Of a DNA stretch of 62,000 bases, positions 22,138 through 33,947 are shown one piece after another (positions within the stretch are counted from its first letter, which is position 1; each line of letters begins with the position of its first letter). Under the pieces are notes generated by a model. That model was not told where the DNA came from. It made no database searches and saw nothing but the letters and a program-made list of their open reading frames with translations. Both the position numbers and the translations under genes were made by a program. Origin of the DNA: Zygnema cylindricum (taxonomy: Eukaryota; Streptophyta; Zygnematophyceae; Zygnematales; Zygnemataceae). The stretch is taken from positions 1-62,000 of the forward strand of contig JBBHKE010002870.1 of the NCBI GenBank assembly GCA_037447655.1, in the 5' to 3' direction.

Positions 22138-24096
22138 TTACTGTACTATATTTTCAAATGAGTGTACGGAAGTTAAATGTCCAGGCCGGGAGAACGGTAT
22201 TTGCGTACGGAATCAGTAATCGTCAAATCGCAAACCGTCAAATCCGCAAATACCTGCAGCTAATGCGCAAACGGCCAGATAGCCCGAAAATTATTATGGA
22301 CCGGCTGGCAAATAGTCGTCCTGGGTGCTTTGTCGTATTTAACGAACTGGCCAACCAGGCAGCAACAACCAGTCGCAAGCTTGTTCGTCGCATTTTCGTT
22401 GACACCTGTCCAGGAATCGCGGACGGTCGTCGCTTCGGAAAGTCGCCCTAAAAAGTAATGCTGCGCGAATGATGTTCGAGAAACACTAATATGATGTAAT
22501 CGATTTTTTTTTTTTCAATCTGTTTACGTGGTCTCTCTAAAATTTACTTCGTTGTTGAATGTAAACCGTACAATTTTGTTGATGATTTTCCCTACGTACG
22601 ATGACAGAAATGACTGTACCAAATGTACAATTTAAGGCAAAACGAGGACAAAACGTCTATTGGACACGTGTGTTTCCAAGTGAAAAAGTCAAAAAGCTAT
22701 TGCAGTTTAACGACTATACTAAAAGTTTCACAAATCCGTACTGTAGGTTTTGCATTCGTACTAGATATTCGTACTCAGCCATGCAGCTGATGTGTACTTT
22801 TTTTTCCACCGGAATCAGTTGTGGGTTGCTATGTAGACATTCAAAAATTAGAAATGGACACCCGCAAAAAAGCCGTACGAAAGTGTACAGTGTCGGGCTG
22901 GGGTGTCCCGACCCCGTGCAAAAAATTGAGTCCGTACAGCTGCCCTAGGACCGATCCTGACAACGCGTCTAGAGAAGTCGCCAGGAGTAGAAAGTACAAA
23001 TTTAACGATGTACAGTCGTTAGCCACGTGGCATCCCCCAGGTATCAAAATTTTCAGCCTGGACGGGGACTGTCGACAGGCGAACCGCACCGACTATTTCG
23101 AACGAGTCCGTACTTTATTTTGAGGTACGAAGGTCAGAGGAGCGGGAACCAATAAAAGAGAAGTACGCACTTAAAACATAAAGTTTCAACTCCTTGAAAA
23201 ATAATCTGTTCGGTTCGCCCGTTTGACTGTCTGCCCTCGCTAAAAAAAAAAATCACACCGGTACGATACCACGTGGCGTCAAAAAATCCATCCACCACCT
23301 TCCAAGCGCGTTGTTAGAGATGGTGTTAGCAGCGGTCGTACGGACGCAGAGTAATTCAAGGCTTTTGGTGCACACCCTTCAAAACCAAGCAAATGGCCTT
23401 CAAGTGTCCATCTCCGTACGGTTTTCTTACGGCGTGTCTATCCTTGCACTTTGAGGCGTCTACAGAACAATCTTTGGAACAGTATTTTCCGTACAATTTA
23501 CGTCTTTTCGTACAGTAGATTACTGTACTGTACAGTACTGTACCTGTCCGTCAACTTCTACAGTGCGTCCGCCGGGGCTCGTTGCAGTACTCCGTACACA
23601 ACTGCAGGAATCTACAGTACAGTATGGTACATAGTTACATACCCAAACGGACAAGAATATGTACGGAAACGTGCATCATTTGAAATTCCGTACAATTTGT
23701 ATCGTACTTTTTATGAATCCCTCTGTTTCTTCATACCGCTTCACTTTGTCAGCCGGATTGCAGCAGTAGGGCGAATACTGTAACTGTTCTCTCCCTCCCT
23801 CTCTCTCTACCCCTCTTTCTCCCCCTCTCTCCCTCTCACGCTAGTCTCTCTCTTTTTACTCTCTCTTCTTGTTGGAATCCCTTCTCTTCTCAATACCTCT
23901 CTCTGCCTGTGCCCTGTCTCCTTCCATTTTTTTATTCTCTCTTCTCTCTCTTCTCTATCCTCCTCTCTCTCCTTTTCTCTCTTTTTCCACTGTTTTTCTC
24001 ACCTTTTCTTCTCGATCTGTCTTCCTCTCCCCCTCCCTCCCTCCCCCCCCCCCTCCTCTCCTCCCCTCCCTCCCTCCCTCCCTCCCTCCTTTCCCT
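22138..24096 (+). repeat. Large duplication, copy 2
   Basis: Second copy of the unit at 19361-21406, complete from the ATGAGTGTACGGA start to the CT-rich tail, which ends at CTTTCCCTGTGCAATA. Like copy 1 it is rich in GTAC and TACAGTAC words and has no recognisable protein domain. A frame of about 80-100 codons near its left end is open in both copies (see findings). Confidence 0.92.
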
Positions 24097-24170
24097 GTGC
24101 AATAATTTTCTTTACGATAAGAAGAGGAGATGGAGGTCGGTTTGAGATGCAGGTACGGATTATAAATCCG

Positions 24171-24350
24171 AAACCCGGAAAATGCGGAAATTTTGGAAAA
24201 TCCGGAATATCCGGAAAATGCGGAAATTTCGGAAAATCCGGAAAATCCGGAAAATATGAGAAGTCCGGAAAATCCATTTTTTTTTAATCCGGAAAATCCG
24301 GAATTTTACTTTTCCGTGCATCCATGAAAACTTGAATTCCGGAAAATCCG
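24171..24350. repeat. TCCGGAAAA minisatellite
   Basis: About twenty imperfect copies of a 9-bp word (CCGGAAAAT, with GCGGAAATT variants). The minus-strand reading is a repeated FPDFP pattern that has no protein meaning. Confidence 0.9.
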
Positions 24351-24739
24351 GGACACCTATTTGAATTCAGAGGCTGAGAAAAGGGAACGACAAAGGAATA
24401 TATGGTTTTCTTTTTCTATTTATTATTATAATTTATTTTTATTATTATTTATTTTGTTTTTTTGATGATCCGTCTTTATGGGCTAAGAAGGTGAAAATGT
24501 CATGAGAAGAATAAATATAAATATATATTTTGTTTCTTTATCTTTTTTTGAAATGGAAAATAATAATAATAATGAAAAAAACTTTTCTTGCATTTTAAGT
24601 ATTAAGGTCGTGGCATCATTTTTTATTTATTTTTCCTTTTTAACGTTTTTATCCCTTTCTTTTGTTTTTTGGTACCGTGGGGTCCAGCGGTACGGAAGCC
24701 GGCCGTATGCCTCGCAGCCAAAGGGGGAGGGAGGGACAG

Positions 24740-25312
<573 letters not shown>

Positions 25313-25542
25313 CTAGGTGGTCGGCGTCCTCACCACCCTCCTAGCCATGGCCGCCGTCTTCTTCACTTTGGTGGTGAGGGAGGACCATATGACTCATCCC
25401 TCTCCCTTTCTCTTTCCCTCTCCCTCTCCCTCCCCCGCTCCCTCCCCCTCTCCCCCCCCCCTCTCCTCTCCCTCTCCCTCCACCTATCCCTCCCTCTCTC
25501 TCTCCCTCTCTCTCTCCCTCTCCCTCTCCTCCCTCCCTCTAG

Positions 25543-28500
25543 GTGGTCGGCTTTCTCACCGCCCTCCTAGCCATGGCCGCCGTCTTCCTCACTTTGGTGG
25601 TGAGGGAGGACTCTCGACGACATTCCTCGGGACTCGTGCGGGAGCTCAAGGATTTGAAATCGCAACTACATCGAGCGATGTTGATGAAAAGTGTGGGAGG
25701 AGGAGAGGGAGGAGGAGGGAGAGGAGAGGAAGAATTTGCGCAGAAAACCCTAATTCAACAAGGGGAGAACGGGTGTAGTTGCTCGAAGGTTATTCTTCTT
25801 CAAGAGAAAGGAGTGGGAGAGGGAGGAGGAGAGGGAAGTGGAGAGGGAAGAGGGGACAGAAGAGGAGAGGGAGGAATGGGAGAGATGAGTGGAGAAGGAA
25901 GTGGGATGAATGTGGTTAAGAAAGTGGGCCAGATTCAGAGATCTGCGGAGACTCAAAAAGAATTGGGAAAAGTAAAAGTGGGTAAAACAGGAGCGTGGAA
26001 ATTCGACGAAAATTACGTTTATTGGTTCGACGCCCCATTAGCCGCAGAATTAAAAATATTGGTTTTGAATTCGAGTGTTTTGGAGTTGGGAGCCGGAAAG
26101 GGACACTATACTCATGTGTTGGCAGGTGAGAGAGGGAGGGGGAAGGAGAGAGAGGAAGAATGAAAATGCAAGTTGAGAAGTTAATGAATATGCTCTGCAA
26201 GTTTAAAATGAAAATTGGGACAAGTACATCTTTCGATTATCATTATATCGAAATAAGGTTATTTTACTAGTTTTACTAGTCCATACTAGTCCACGCTGAA
26301 ATAAAAACTTGCACTATAAATTACATTTTTAAAATCTTACTTGAGTGGATCGATTCGTGTTATTAGGTCTTGTGATACTATTTCGACAGTCGGAAAACAT
26401 TTACTTTTTAAATTTTTCACAATGTTATCACAACATTAAGGGAGATTTCTCGTTTCTCGACTCAGTGAAATATGGGTAAGAAAATAAATAAGGTCTTAAA
26501 AAGTGCCCAACCTTGTACTAGTATTTAACTCTAATTATCAAAACCTTTTCGTAGTGAGACAAAATTTGGACTCAAGAAAATTTTCCCATTTTCAAACTTT
26601 TGTTCTATAGACAGTTCCACTTTTTCTCTATGCATGTCAACTTTGGCCAAAGTTGCGATGCGATTTTGTGGGGGGAGCTCAAGGACTTAGCATGAAAACG
26701 GCCGAGTCTAAGAGCCCGGGAATAACCTTCTCCTCCATTTCCCTTTCCTTTTGCTTCCGTTGCTCCTCCTGTTCCCTCCCCCTCTCCCTCTCCCTCTCTT
26801 TCTCCCTCTCCCTCTCCTTCTCTCTCTCCCTCTCCCTTTCCATCTCCTTCTCCCTCTCTCTCTCCAACTCCCTCTCCTTCTCCTTTTTCGATTTAATTTC
26901 CATTTCTCTCTCCCTCTCCTTCTCTCTCTCCCTCTCTCTCTCTCTCTCCTCGTCTATCTCCTTTTTATTTACCACCATTTTCGAAATCGGTTCCGTTTCA
27001 AAATAAGTCGGTTTCAATTTTTTTAAATGTTTTGGGGTTTAAGAAGTCCAGTCCCATGTACCATCTTTAACTAGAGTGGAGTGCCCCTTATTTTTGGAAA
27101 ACAACGTTGTCGGAAAGTTGAGAATGAAAATTGGGACAAGTACTTCTTTTAATTTTCGGTATATTCAAATAAGGTTTATCAAATACCAATTTTAGTAGTC
27201 TAATGCTTAAACAAACCTCACATTTATAAAGTATCCACCTTAGAAAGAGTGGATTGATTCTAGTATTTTTCACATTTTGTGGTAAACTCTTTATCGTCGG
27301 ACAACGTTTATTTTTTCAAACTTTTCAAATTTGAAGCTCTCAATGTTATCACAATGTTTAGGGAAAATGTGGTACAAATGGGATAGAATTGGTAAAATTG
27401 GTTTTTTAGAAGGCCAATTTTAACTACCTTCGCTTATTAGAGAGAATTTTCCTTCATCTTCGACAGACATCTTTTTAGGGTTTTCGGTGTCACAAAGCAA
27501 TTCGGTCTAGATTCTGTTACAATTTCCTTCGAAATTTCATGTTTTAAAATTACCCGAATTAACACATTTTTTGAACTAGTGATCGCTGACAGAGCATTTA
27601 CCATATAAAAGTTTATTGTGAAAATCCGGTTTTACACCAATTACAATGTTAGCGCTGTTTATATGGTGTAGATTATAAAGAAGTTTAAACTATCTGTACG
27701 CCTGTACATTTATGAACGTATGGGAAAGTACACAAGTACATATACTGAAAAAATACGGAAAATACGGAAATCTACCGTACATGTACTGGTGTACTGACCC
27801 TCTCCCTCTCCCTCGCCCTCTCCCTCTCCCCCCCTCCCCCCTCCCCCTAACGTTGAAACTGCCATATAAACGTTGAATGCTTGTGGGGATATTAGTTGAA
27901 ACCCAACAATGTTGAAATGATAGTTTGCGGTTAAAATTAATTTTTTTGTTGCCGGATTATTTGAACTTATGAACAAAATGAAAAGCAATTTATTGTGAGG
28001 TGAGCTTTAGTTGTAAATAAAGTACATCCAAGTACAAAAGAATTACATGTTATGCATTGGCTACTCATAAAGTACAGTTTTTTATATACTTTAATGTACT
28101 TTAATGTACCATATACCGAACAATCTAGCTCTTATAATTTGACATGATATAAACAATGGGTTACATACTGGTTTTACTTTATAAAATGAAATAAGACGAA
28201 TATGAGTGAAATGGGGATAAGGGGATGAAATGTGAAATGTGGTACAGTTGGGATTTAGAGAATGTGACACATGTAGACGATGTTAACACATGGGTAAATA
28301 ATAATTTATGACCTTTTTGTGAAAAACGGCTAACATGAGTGAAAAGAGGGAAATGGTTATAATAGGATTCGGACCTCGAGAGTGTTGTGTAAAATTATTA
28401 ACATGTGTGAAATGAGGGAATTGTGGTACAAATGGGGTTCAGAGAGTGCGACATACGTAGACGCCTATGATGGGGCGGAAGATATCGAGCAGTTGACAGG

Positions 28501-31151
28501 TGGCGTCGTGAAACAGGCCGATCTCACCGAGCATCTCAACCTCGGAGAACACGATTGGGTGGTTTGCATGGAGGTAGGAGAAATGTTTTTTGTTTGGGTG
28601 TTTTTTTTTTCTGGTCGTTTTTTGTCCTTTTTTGTCCTTTTTTTTGGGTTCTTTTTTCTTGTTTTTCTGTTTTTTTCGCATCCAAAAAATGGAATTATAG
28701 GTCAGTTTTATGGAGCATCTCAACCTCGGAGAACACGATTGAGTGGTTTGAATGAAGGTAGGAGGAGGGAGTTAGGAATGTTATTTGTTTGTCTCTTTTT
28801 ATTTTGTAGATTTTCCATCTTGTTCTTATCCAAAAAAATCGAATTATATGTTTGTCTTACGTGAAATTTGTCGTTTTTGGTGGGGAAGGTGGGAGAGCAC
28901 GTTCCACGAGATTACGAAATGTCCGTTTTTGACAACATTCATAGGTACAACTTTTTTTCAAAAACCCTTAAAATGTCTAAAACCCTAGAATGTTTAAAAC
29001 CCGAGAATGGCAGAACGTCCAAAACCCTAAAATTTCTTGAAAACCTAAAAAATCACAATTTCATCGGCGTTCACAAGATCCTAGATACTCAACAAGCACA
29101 GTTTTTTTTTTTTTTTTTTCTTATGTCCGTATCTTAATTAGATACCCTGTAATGTTTAAAACCTGGAATGTTTAAATTTGAAAAAGACCCATCCATGGTT
29201 TTTATGATCAATAAAAGATCCTAAAAACCCACAATTTTTTTTTTCATCACAGAATTCTCAAAAAATCGACAAAAATAGGATTTTGTTCCCCGAAAACCCT
29301 GTCAAAAACCTAACAATACGAAAAAAAAAATTTACAAACTTTCGACTTTATGGAAACTTCAAAAAAATTCTACTAAATCTTGAATAAACGTGAAATCCTT
29401 CTAATATTAGAGAAGTCGATCTCTAATATTCCTTTCTAAGTATCTTTCAAACCGTAATACGAAACCTGAGAAAGGCGAGAAGATTTTTAACCTTAAAATA
29501 CTAAAGTCTCAGAAATCCTTACTGATTTGTGTATTTATAAGATACACTTTCCGGTACCTTAAAAACACAGTTATTGCCTTTAATGTACTTTCTATGCAAC
29601 AAAAAACCTTTATCTCAATTATACCATAGACCTTCATTATTGTAGATGTATGTACTAATAAAAAGTATCGTTTTTGCTTACTTTGTGTGAAAGATAGTCA
29701 TAATTTGAACTTTATTATGAAAGAAGAACTTATTACTGATTTCATACCACTACACCACCCATCACAATTAGAGTTAATAACACTTATTGTTATCTGGCCG
29801 AAAATCATAAAGTAGTGTTAATAACACTATTTAAGGGAGTGTTCTACAAATCACCATGTCTCCCGACACTAAATTAGTGTTGTACATTCTAATTTCGCAT
29901 TTACACTGATTATTTTTTGAATAGCCCTGGGCTAGGTAGGTAAATAATACTTTATTACCTAATCCAACAATTAATTAAACTCTACGGATTTAAACAATAG
30001 GAGTCAAAGAAGTTAGTATCAAAGACTAAAAATAATTGAAAGACATTTTCAACTTGCCGGTGACAACTTTTTTTATTATCCAACAAGTTTGCAATGCAAG
30101 AACATTCAAGTTACTGTTTTATAGTTTTAACTCAAAAAAAAACTCAAAAATGGAAGTGGATAATTGAAGATTTCAGTAGCAAGATAATGAAATCGGCACC
30201 ATTGTAGTCATACAATCAGAAAACAAAAGATGATAAAAAAAAAAAAAAGGAGACTGCAAAAACGATAACCAAAAAACTTCACGTTAAGGTATAATAAATG
30301 TAGTCTATAACTCAGTCAAATATTGTCAACCCCAGTCGAACCTAGTTTGACCATATTTGACCTAATTAAACCATGCATGCTATTAGTTACTTTTGAATTA
30401 CATGTTGTTTATTATGTTTAAAATATTTGAGGCTAATTTAGACCCACTTGGAAGAGAAATTTCTGTGTGAGATTGTCATCACACTCTTTTAGAAACTTTT
30501 GTCCAGGAATACTCTCGATAAAACTGAGTTCCCAGAATCTCTTGTTTTTATGGTTTCAACATAATTGTTGAGAATTGAAACAGCTCACACTTTAAAATTA
30601 CTAATTCTTTGACCTTTTTGAGCAAATATTCCAATACAATTAAGCGCTAACTTTTTTTTAGCCTAGTTTTTAAAAATGGAGATAAATAGCGCTTGTAAAT
30701 CCACATAAATGCTGTGGTTGTTATTATGAGCTTTGAGTAGAATATTTCACAAGGATGTTCCTTTTACTTACCTCTTCATTTTATTGTTTTTTTTCTTTCT
30801 TTGATTTGGTTAACAGACTTGACCTTGTGAATCCTCATAAATAGTGTGTGGTTGTTTCAAGCTGAAGTATAATATTTTTCATACCTTTTACTTATCTCCT
30901 CATTGTTTTTGTTATTTTTTTTGTATGATATGGCTTACAGACATAGTTCGAAAGGAGTTATTTTAAGTTGGGCAGTTCCTGGTCAAAACGGAAACGGACA
31001 TGTGAATCCTCGAACTAACGAATATGTCGTAGGTCTCATGAGTGCCTTGGGATATATTCACGACAAAGAATCGCAAAAAACTTTACGGAAAGCAGCAACT
31101 TTACGGTGGTTTAAAAACACATTAATGGTGTTCCGAAAGTCTCAACAATGA
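25543..31151 (+). CDS. SAM-dependent methyltransferase, membrane-anchored type (4 exons seen)
   Basis: Exons: 25543-26125, 28443-28573, 28889-28944 and 30941-31151 (stop). All junctions are GT..AG and the frame is continuous (327 codons). Exon 1 follows a CTCTAG acceptor-like site. It encodes a hydrophobic segment ([16 protein letters not shown]) ending in a charged stretch, suggesting a type II membrane anchor, then a Gly/Glu-rich linker, then [17 protein letters not shown] and the SAM-binding motif [16 protein letters not shown]. Exon 2 carries [14 protein letters not shown] and [10 protein letters not shown]. Exon 3 continues EHVPRDYE. Exon 4 carries [27 protein letters not shown] and [11 protein letters not shown]. 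The order is that of a class I methyltransferase fold. The substrate is unknown. The first in-frame ATG is at 25573, which would cut the anchor short, so an earlier exon with the true start may lie upstream. The GA-rich linker could hide an unrecognised intron. Confidence 0.82.
26195..26460. repeat. Intronic direct repeat, copy 1
   Basis: In intron 1 of the methyltransferase. It shares AAAATTGGGACAAGTAC, AAATAAGGTT, GAGTGGAT.GATTC, a CGTCGGA/AGTCGGA block and CAATGTTATCACAA with 27117-27365 in the same order. Confidence 0.7.
26750..26960. repeat. CTCTCCCTCTCC low-complexity tract in intron 1
   Basis: Imperfect pyrimidine hexamer repeats. The 112-residue Arg/Glu-rich frame on the minus strand (26679-27017) is a reading of this repeat and not a gene. 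Confidence 0.85.
27117..27365. repeat. Intronic direct repeat, copy 2
   Basis: Diverged second copy of 26195-26460 in the same orientation, about 0.9 kb downstream in the same intron. Confidence 0.7.
28235..28285 (+). pseudogene. Decayed partial copy of methyltransferase exon 2 start
   Basis: Shares TGTGGTACA, TGGG.TT, AGAGA.TG.GACA and GTAGACG in order with the acceptor and first codons of exon 2 (28425-28470). It lies about 190 bases upstream and has no usable continuation. Confidence 0.6.
28702..28760 (+). pseudogene. Decayed tandem copy of methyltransferase exon 2 end
   Basis: GAGCATCTCAACCTCGGAGA..GATTG and the following donor GGTAGGAG repeat the 3' end of exon 2 (28528-28580). In this copy the codons for the DWVVC segment contain two TGA stops, so it is a dead pseudo-exon inside intron 2. 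Confidence 0.9.
29753..29930. mobile_element. Diverged TIR-family fragment in intron 3
   Basis: CACTACACCACCCATCACAA followed by TTAGAGTTAATAACACT resembles the left end of the CACTACACCGCCAATCG family. A matching right end is not clear, so it may be truncated. Confidence 0.4.
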
Positions 31152-32140
31152 GGTATATCGGTGTTTAATCTTTTTTATAAATAGAAAATGTGTAAATTTA
31201 TTATTGTTTGCAACTACATTCTCATGTAGGAATGCATGAAAATTTTCCCACAAGAAAGGGATTTCTTTTTAGAGTAGATTAGAACCCGATTTTCTTTTCT
31301 TAGCGAGGCTCGTCCAAAATGGTTTCGATTAGTATGCAATATTCTTTCTTGAAAATTCATATATTTAATTTGCGAATTTTGGACGGCATAATATTTGTAC
31401 ACTATACATAATGTATTTTTGCACCATTTCTTTGAATAGGTACGTAGTATATTATGTCTAAGGACGAGGTTAAGTGAGAGATATGTTGTTTATTTATTTC
31501 GAGGAAGATCACAAAAAAGGAAGGTACATCGACAAATACGAAATCAACAAATACGAGGATTGGAAACGAGGAAATCAATGGGCATTTTTGGTAAAAGTTC
31601 CACATTGTACATTGTTTTCATGATAAAATAATTGTTACTGAGTCGGAGAAATTTGCTCTCTACTGTGAAATTTCTTTTTATTTTTTTTCTGCGTGTTTTT
31701 AATTCTGTGGTGTTTGTCAGTTAAAATCTCTGTGATATACATTTACTTCTTTTGAGTCTTATCTTTGTGTTTATTTTTACTGTGGACATTGGATTTTACG
31801 AAAATAAAGCTCATGGTGATTTTGGCGGTAGTGTGGATAGCATAAAATTTAAAGTAAATATTTTGTCGAAGTTTTACCCACTTTTTGAGGGTAAATTGTA
31901 CATTTTTTAGGGCAAATTTAGTACTAAACTGTAGGATTTACTCCCAACAATATAGCAAACTTCTTCAATGTAATTATGCCCTATCAAGTATTACTTTTTA
32001 TCGAATTGTTGAAAATTTGAAATGTACTATACCTAGGAACATTGTTACGGTAAAGAAAATATTAGTGTGCACTCTTTCCACGTGTGTTAGAAAACCTCCT
32101 TCGATTCTGAATGACGTGGCTGTTTTTTCTGGAGTACTCT
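31152..32140. other. Intergenic AT-rich DNA downstream of the methyltransferase
   Basis: No gene recognised. A 261-codon open frame starts at 31885 but has no domain and runs through a telomere-like repeat (see rejected items). Confidence 0.45.
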
Positions 32141-32145
32141 TCCTT

Positions 32146-32215
32146 TACCAGGGTTTTTTGGGTTTTTTAGGGTTTTTATGGTTTTTTAGGGTTTTTAGGG
32201 TTTTGAGGATAAAGG
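32146..32215. repeat. Telomere-like TTTAGGG degenerate repeat
   Basis: Successive GGGTTTTTTAGGG/GGGTTTTTAGGGTTTT words resemble the Arabidopsis-type plant telomere unit TTTAGGG with extra T residues. A rarer AAACCCTA series occurs on the other strand near 28965-29030. This is interstitial and short. Confidence 0.6.
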
Positions 32216-33001
32216 CTTTTGACAACCATATGAGGAAAGGCATATTTCGTTTGTTCGTGATCTTGATGTATTTGAGTCTCATGATGGGATATGGGATACT
32301 TAATGAGGATTGTCGTACAAGATACCATTTCACCTTCCTTAACCCTACGTTTCTTTTGATCCAATGGACGTCGCTCCTTGACAACTCCTCTTGTTTTCTC
32401 TTTGGATTAAAACCCCTAAAAATCCCTAAAAAACCTCGAGGGACTATGGCTCGTTATCGTTGTTTTCTTCAAATGAAAAAAAAAACTGGGCCAGATAAAT
32501 TAAAAAGCACGATGGTAAACCATCTGAGTCCGGGGTACAAAAGGGGTGGCATGGCCAAAACCGAAAAACTACCAGCAGGGGAAGAAACAAAAACAGGAAC
32601 ACAAAAACAAAAAGAAAACAACAACAAGGAAAATAAAAGCACCCAAACCCAAGTTGTGGCTGATTTGTGATTGGATGGTCCTCGAAGCCGAAGACAAATA
32701 TCGTGTTTCTAGGGTTTCCTTCACACAGAATAATGGCTTTATTAAAAAGTGCGATAGGAATCTACTATTGCGGTTATGGATCCCTGACGTGTTCCGAACC
32801 TCCCTCGGTGTGCTCCGCCAAGCCTACCCAGCAAAAGGGGGAACTGCCAAGGGGTAAAAGTCTGGTCTGGCGGGAGAAGGGGAGGGAGGGGAGGGGTCTC
32901 AACCTATGTCGTGGGGTTGGGCGTTTTTCTCTTCCAATGGGAGGGTGAGAGGAAAGAGCCTCTCATCAATGCCGGGAGTGGAATTTTGCCGGTGCCGGAG
33001 T

Positions 33002-33042
33002 GGAGGGAGGGGAGGGAGGGGAGGGAGGGGAGGGAGGGGAGG
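33002..33042. repeat. GGAGGGAGG minisatellite (G-quadruplex capable)
   Basis: Four to five tandem copies of the 9-bp word GGAGGGAGG, with repeated G-triplets and G-quartets. Confidence 0.85.
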
Positions 33043-33728
33043 GTTTCCCGAATGTTTTTGTGGATGCGTTTTAATTCGGAGGGCTCAGCTCACCTCGCGG
33101 GCAAAAATGGTTGTAGGAAATTTTTGATTAGATAGTAGAACATCGCAATGGGAAGGAAGTGCTGTTGAGTAGTGGAGGACGAGCATGGGAACTTAGACTT
33201 GGAAGAAAAATATCACGATAGGAAAGAAAGTTCAATGGAGACTATCAGGGCAATTTTTTTTTCACTGCTACAATCTCAAGCCTCCGACTTTTCATCGGAT
33301 ATGTGCAAGAGACGGATGAACCCGACTATTTGCCTTCCCCGAGCACACATACGAGGTTTGTTTTTCATTTAAAAGGGGTCATTTTAGAAGGTCCATTAAT
33401 TCATTATGGGAAGACTACTGGCAGCTGATACGTAGTTATGTACTTCCTTTCCTCAATTTTCTGAATCACCACCTGCGTTTAGTTTTCTCGCTTTGATTTT
33501 GTGCTTTTAGCTCACATCGATTTTTTTCAATTTTGGTTCGTCATTTCTTTTTTCTTGTTCCTCGTCCCCAGATTTTGTTTGATTTAGCATCCCGTGTTTT
33601 CCATGAAGTTTATTAGTTTGATTAACAACATATCAAGATTCTTAAAATAATTCTTCTGTGAAGAAATAGGGAACTGGGAACGACAGGAGCGTATAAGAAC
33701 TTACTATTAACTCCCACAAAACACACAC
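33043..33728. other. Intergenic DNA without recognised gene
   Basis: No exon or mobile-element domain identified. Confidence 0.45.
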
Positions 33729-33947
33729 CACTAGTCGTTATTAGTGTTCAAGTTTCTTTCGCCACTTGGACATATTTTCTTTGTGGACACTTATTAGATT
33801 GTCAATCGGAGTCCGCCAACAGGAAGGTGAGAATGCTGGCTACCAATAGCAACCATCGGATTGACAATCCGACAAATATGCACGAAAAGAAAATATTTCA
33901 AAGTGGCAAAAAAAACTTTAACACTACTACCGCTTAGCGGTGTAGCA
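33729..33947. mobile_element. Small TIR element with internal inverted repeat
   Basis: The left part has ACACCACTAGTCGTTATTAG, then TTTCGCCACTT, GATTGTCAATCGGA. The right part mirrors these: ATCGGATTGACAATCCGA, AAGTGGCAAAA, TAACACTACTACCGC..GCGGTGTAG. This is a near-palindromic foldback of about 219 bp, related at its tips to the ACACCGC family. Confidence 0.6.

Noticed and set aside
26679-27017. 112-residue Arg/Glu-rich coiled-coil-like frame
   Set aside because: Reading of a CTCTCC tract inside an intron of the opposite-strand gene.
31885-32670. 261-codon open frame on the plus strand
   Set aside because: No domain or family resemblance. It passes through the telomere-like GGGTTTT repeat and ends in a Lys/Asn/Thr-rich stretch of low complexity. 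No splice or start context supports it.
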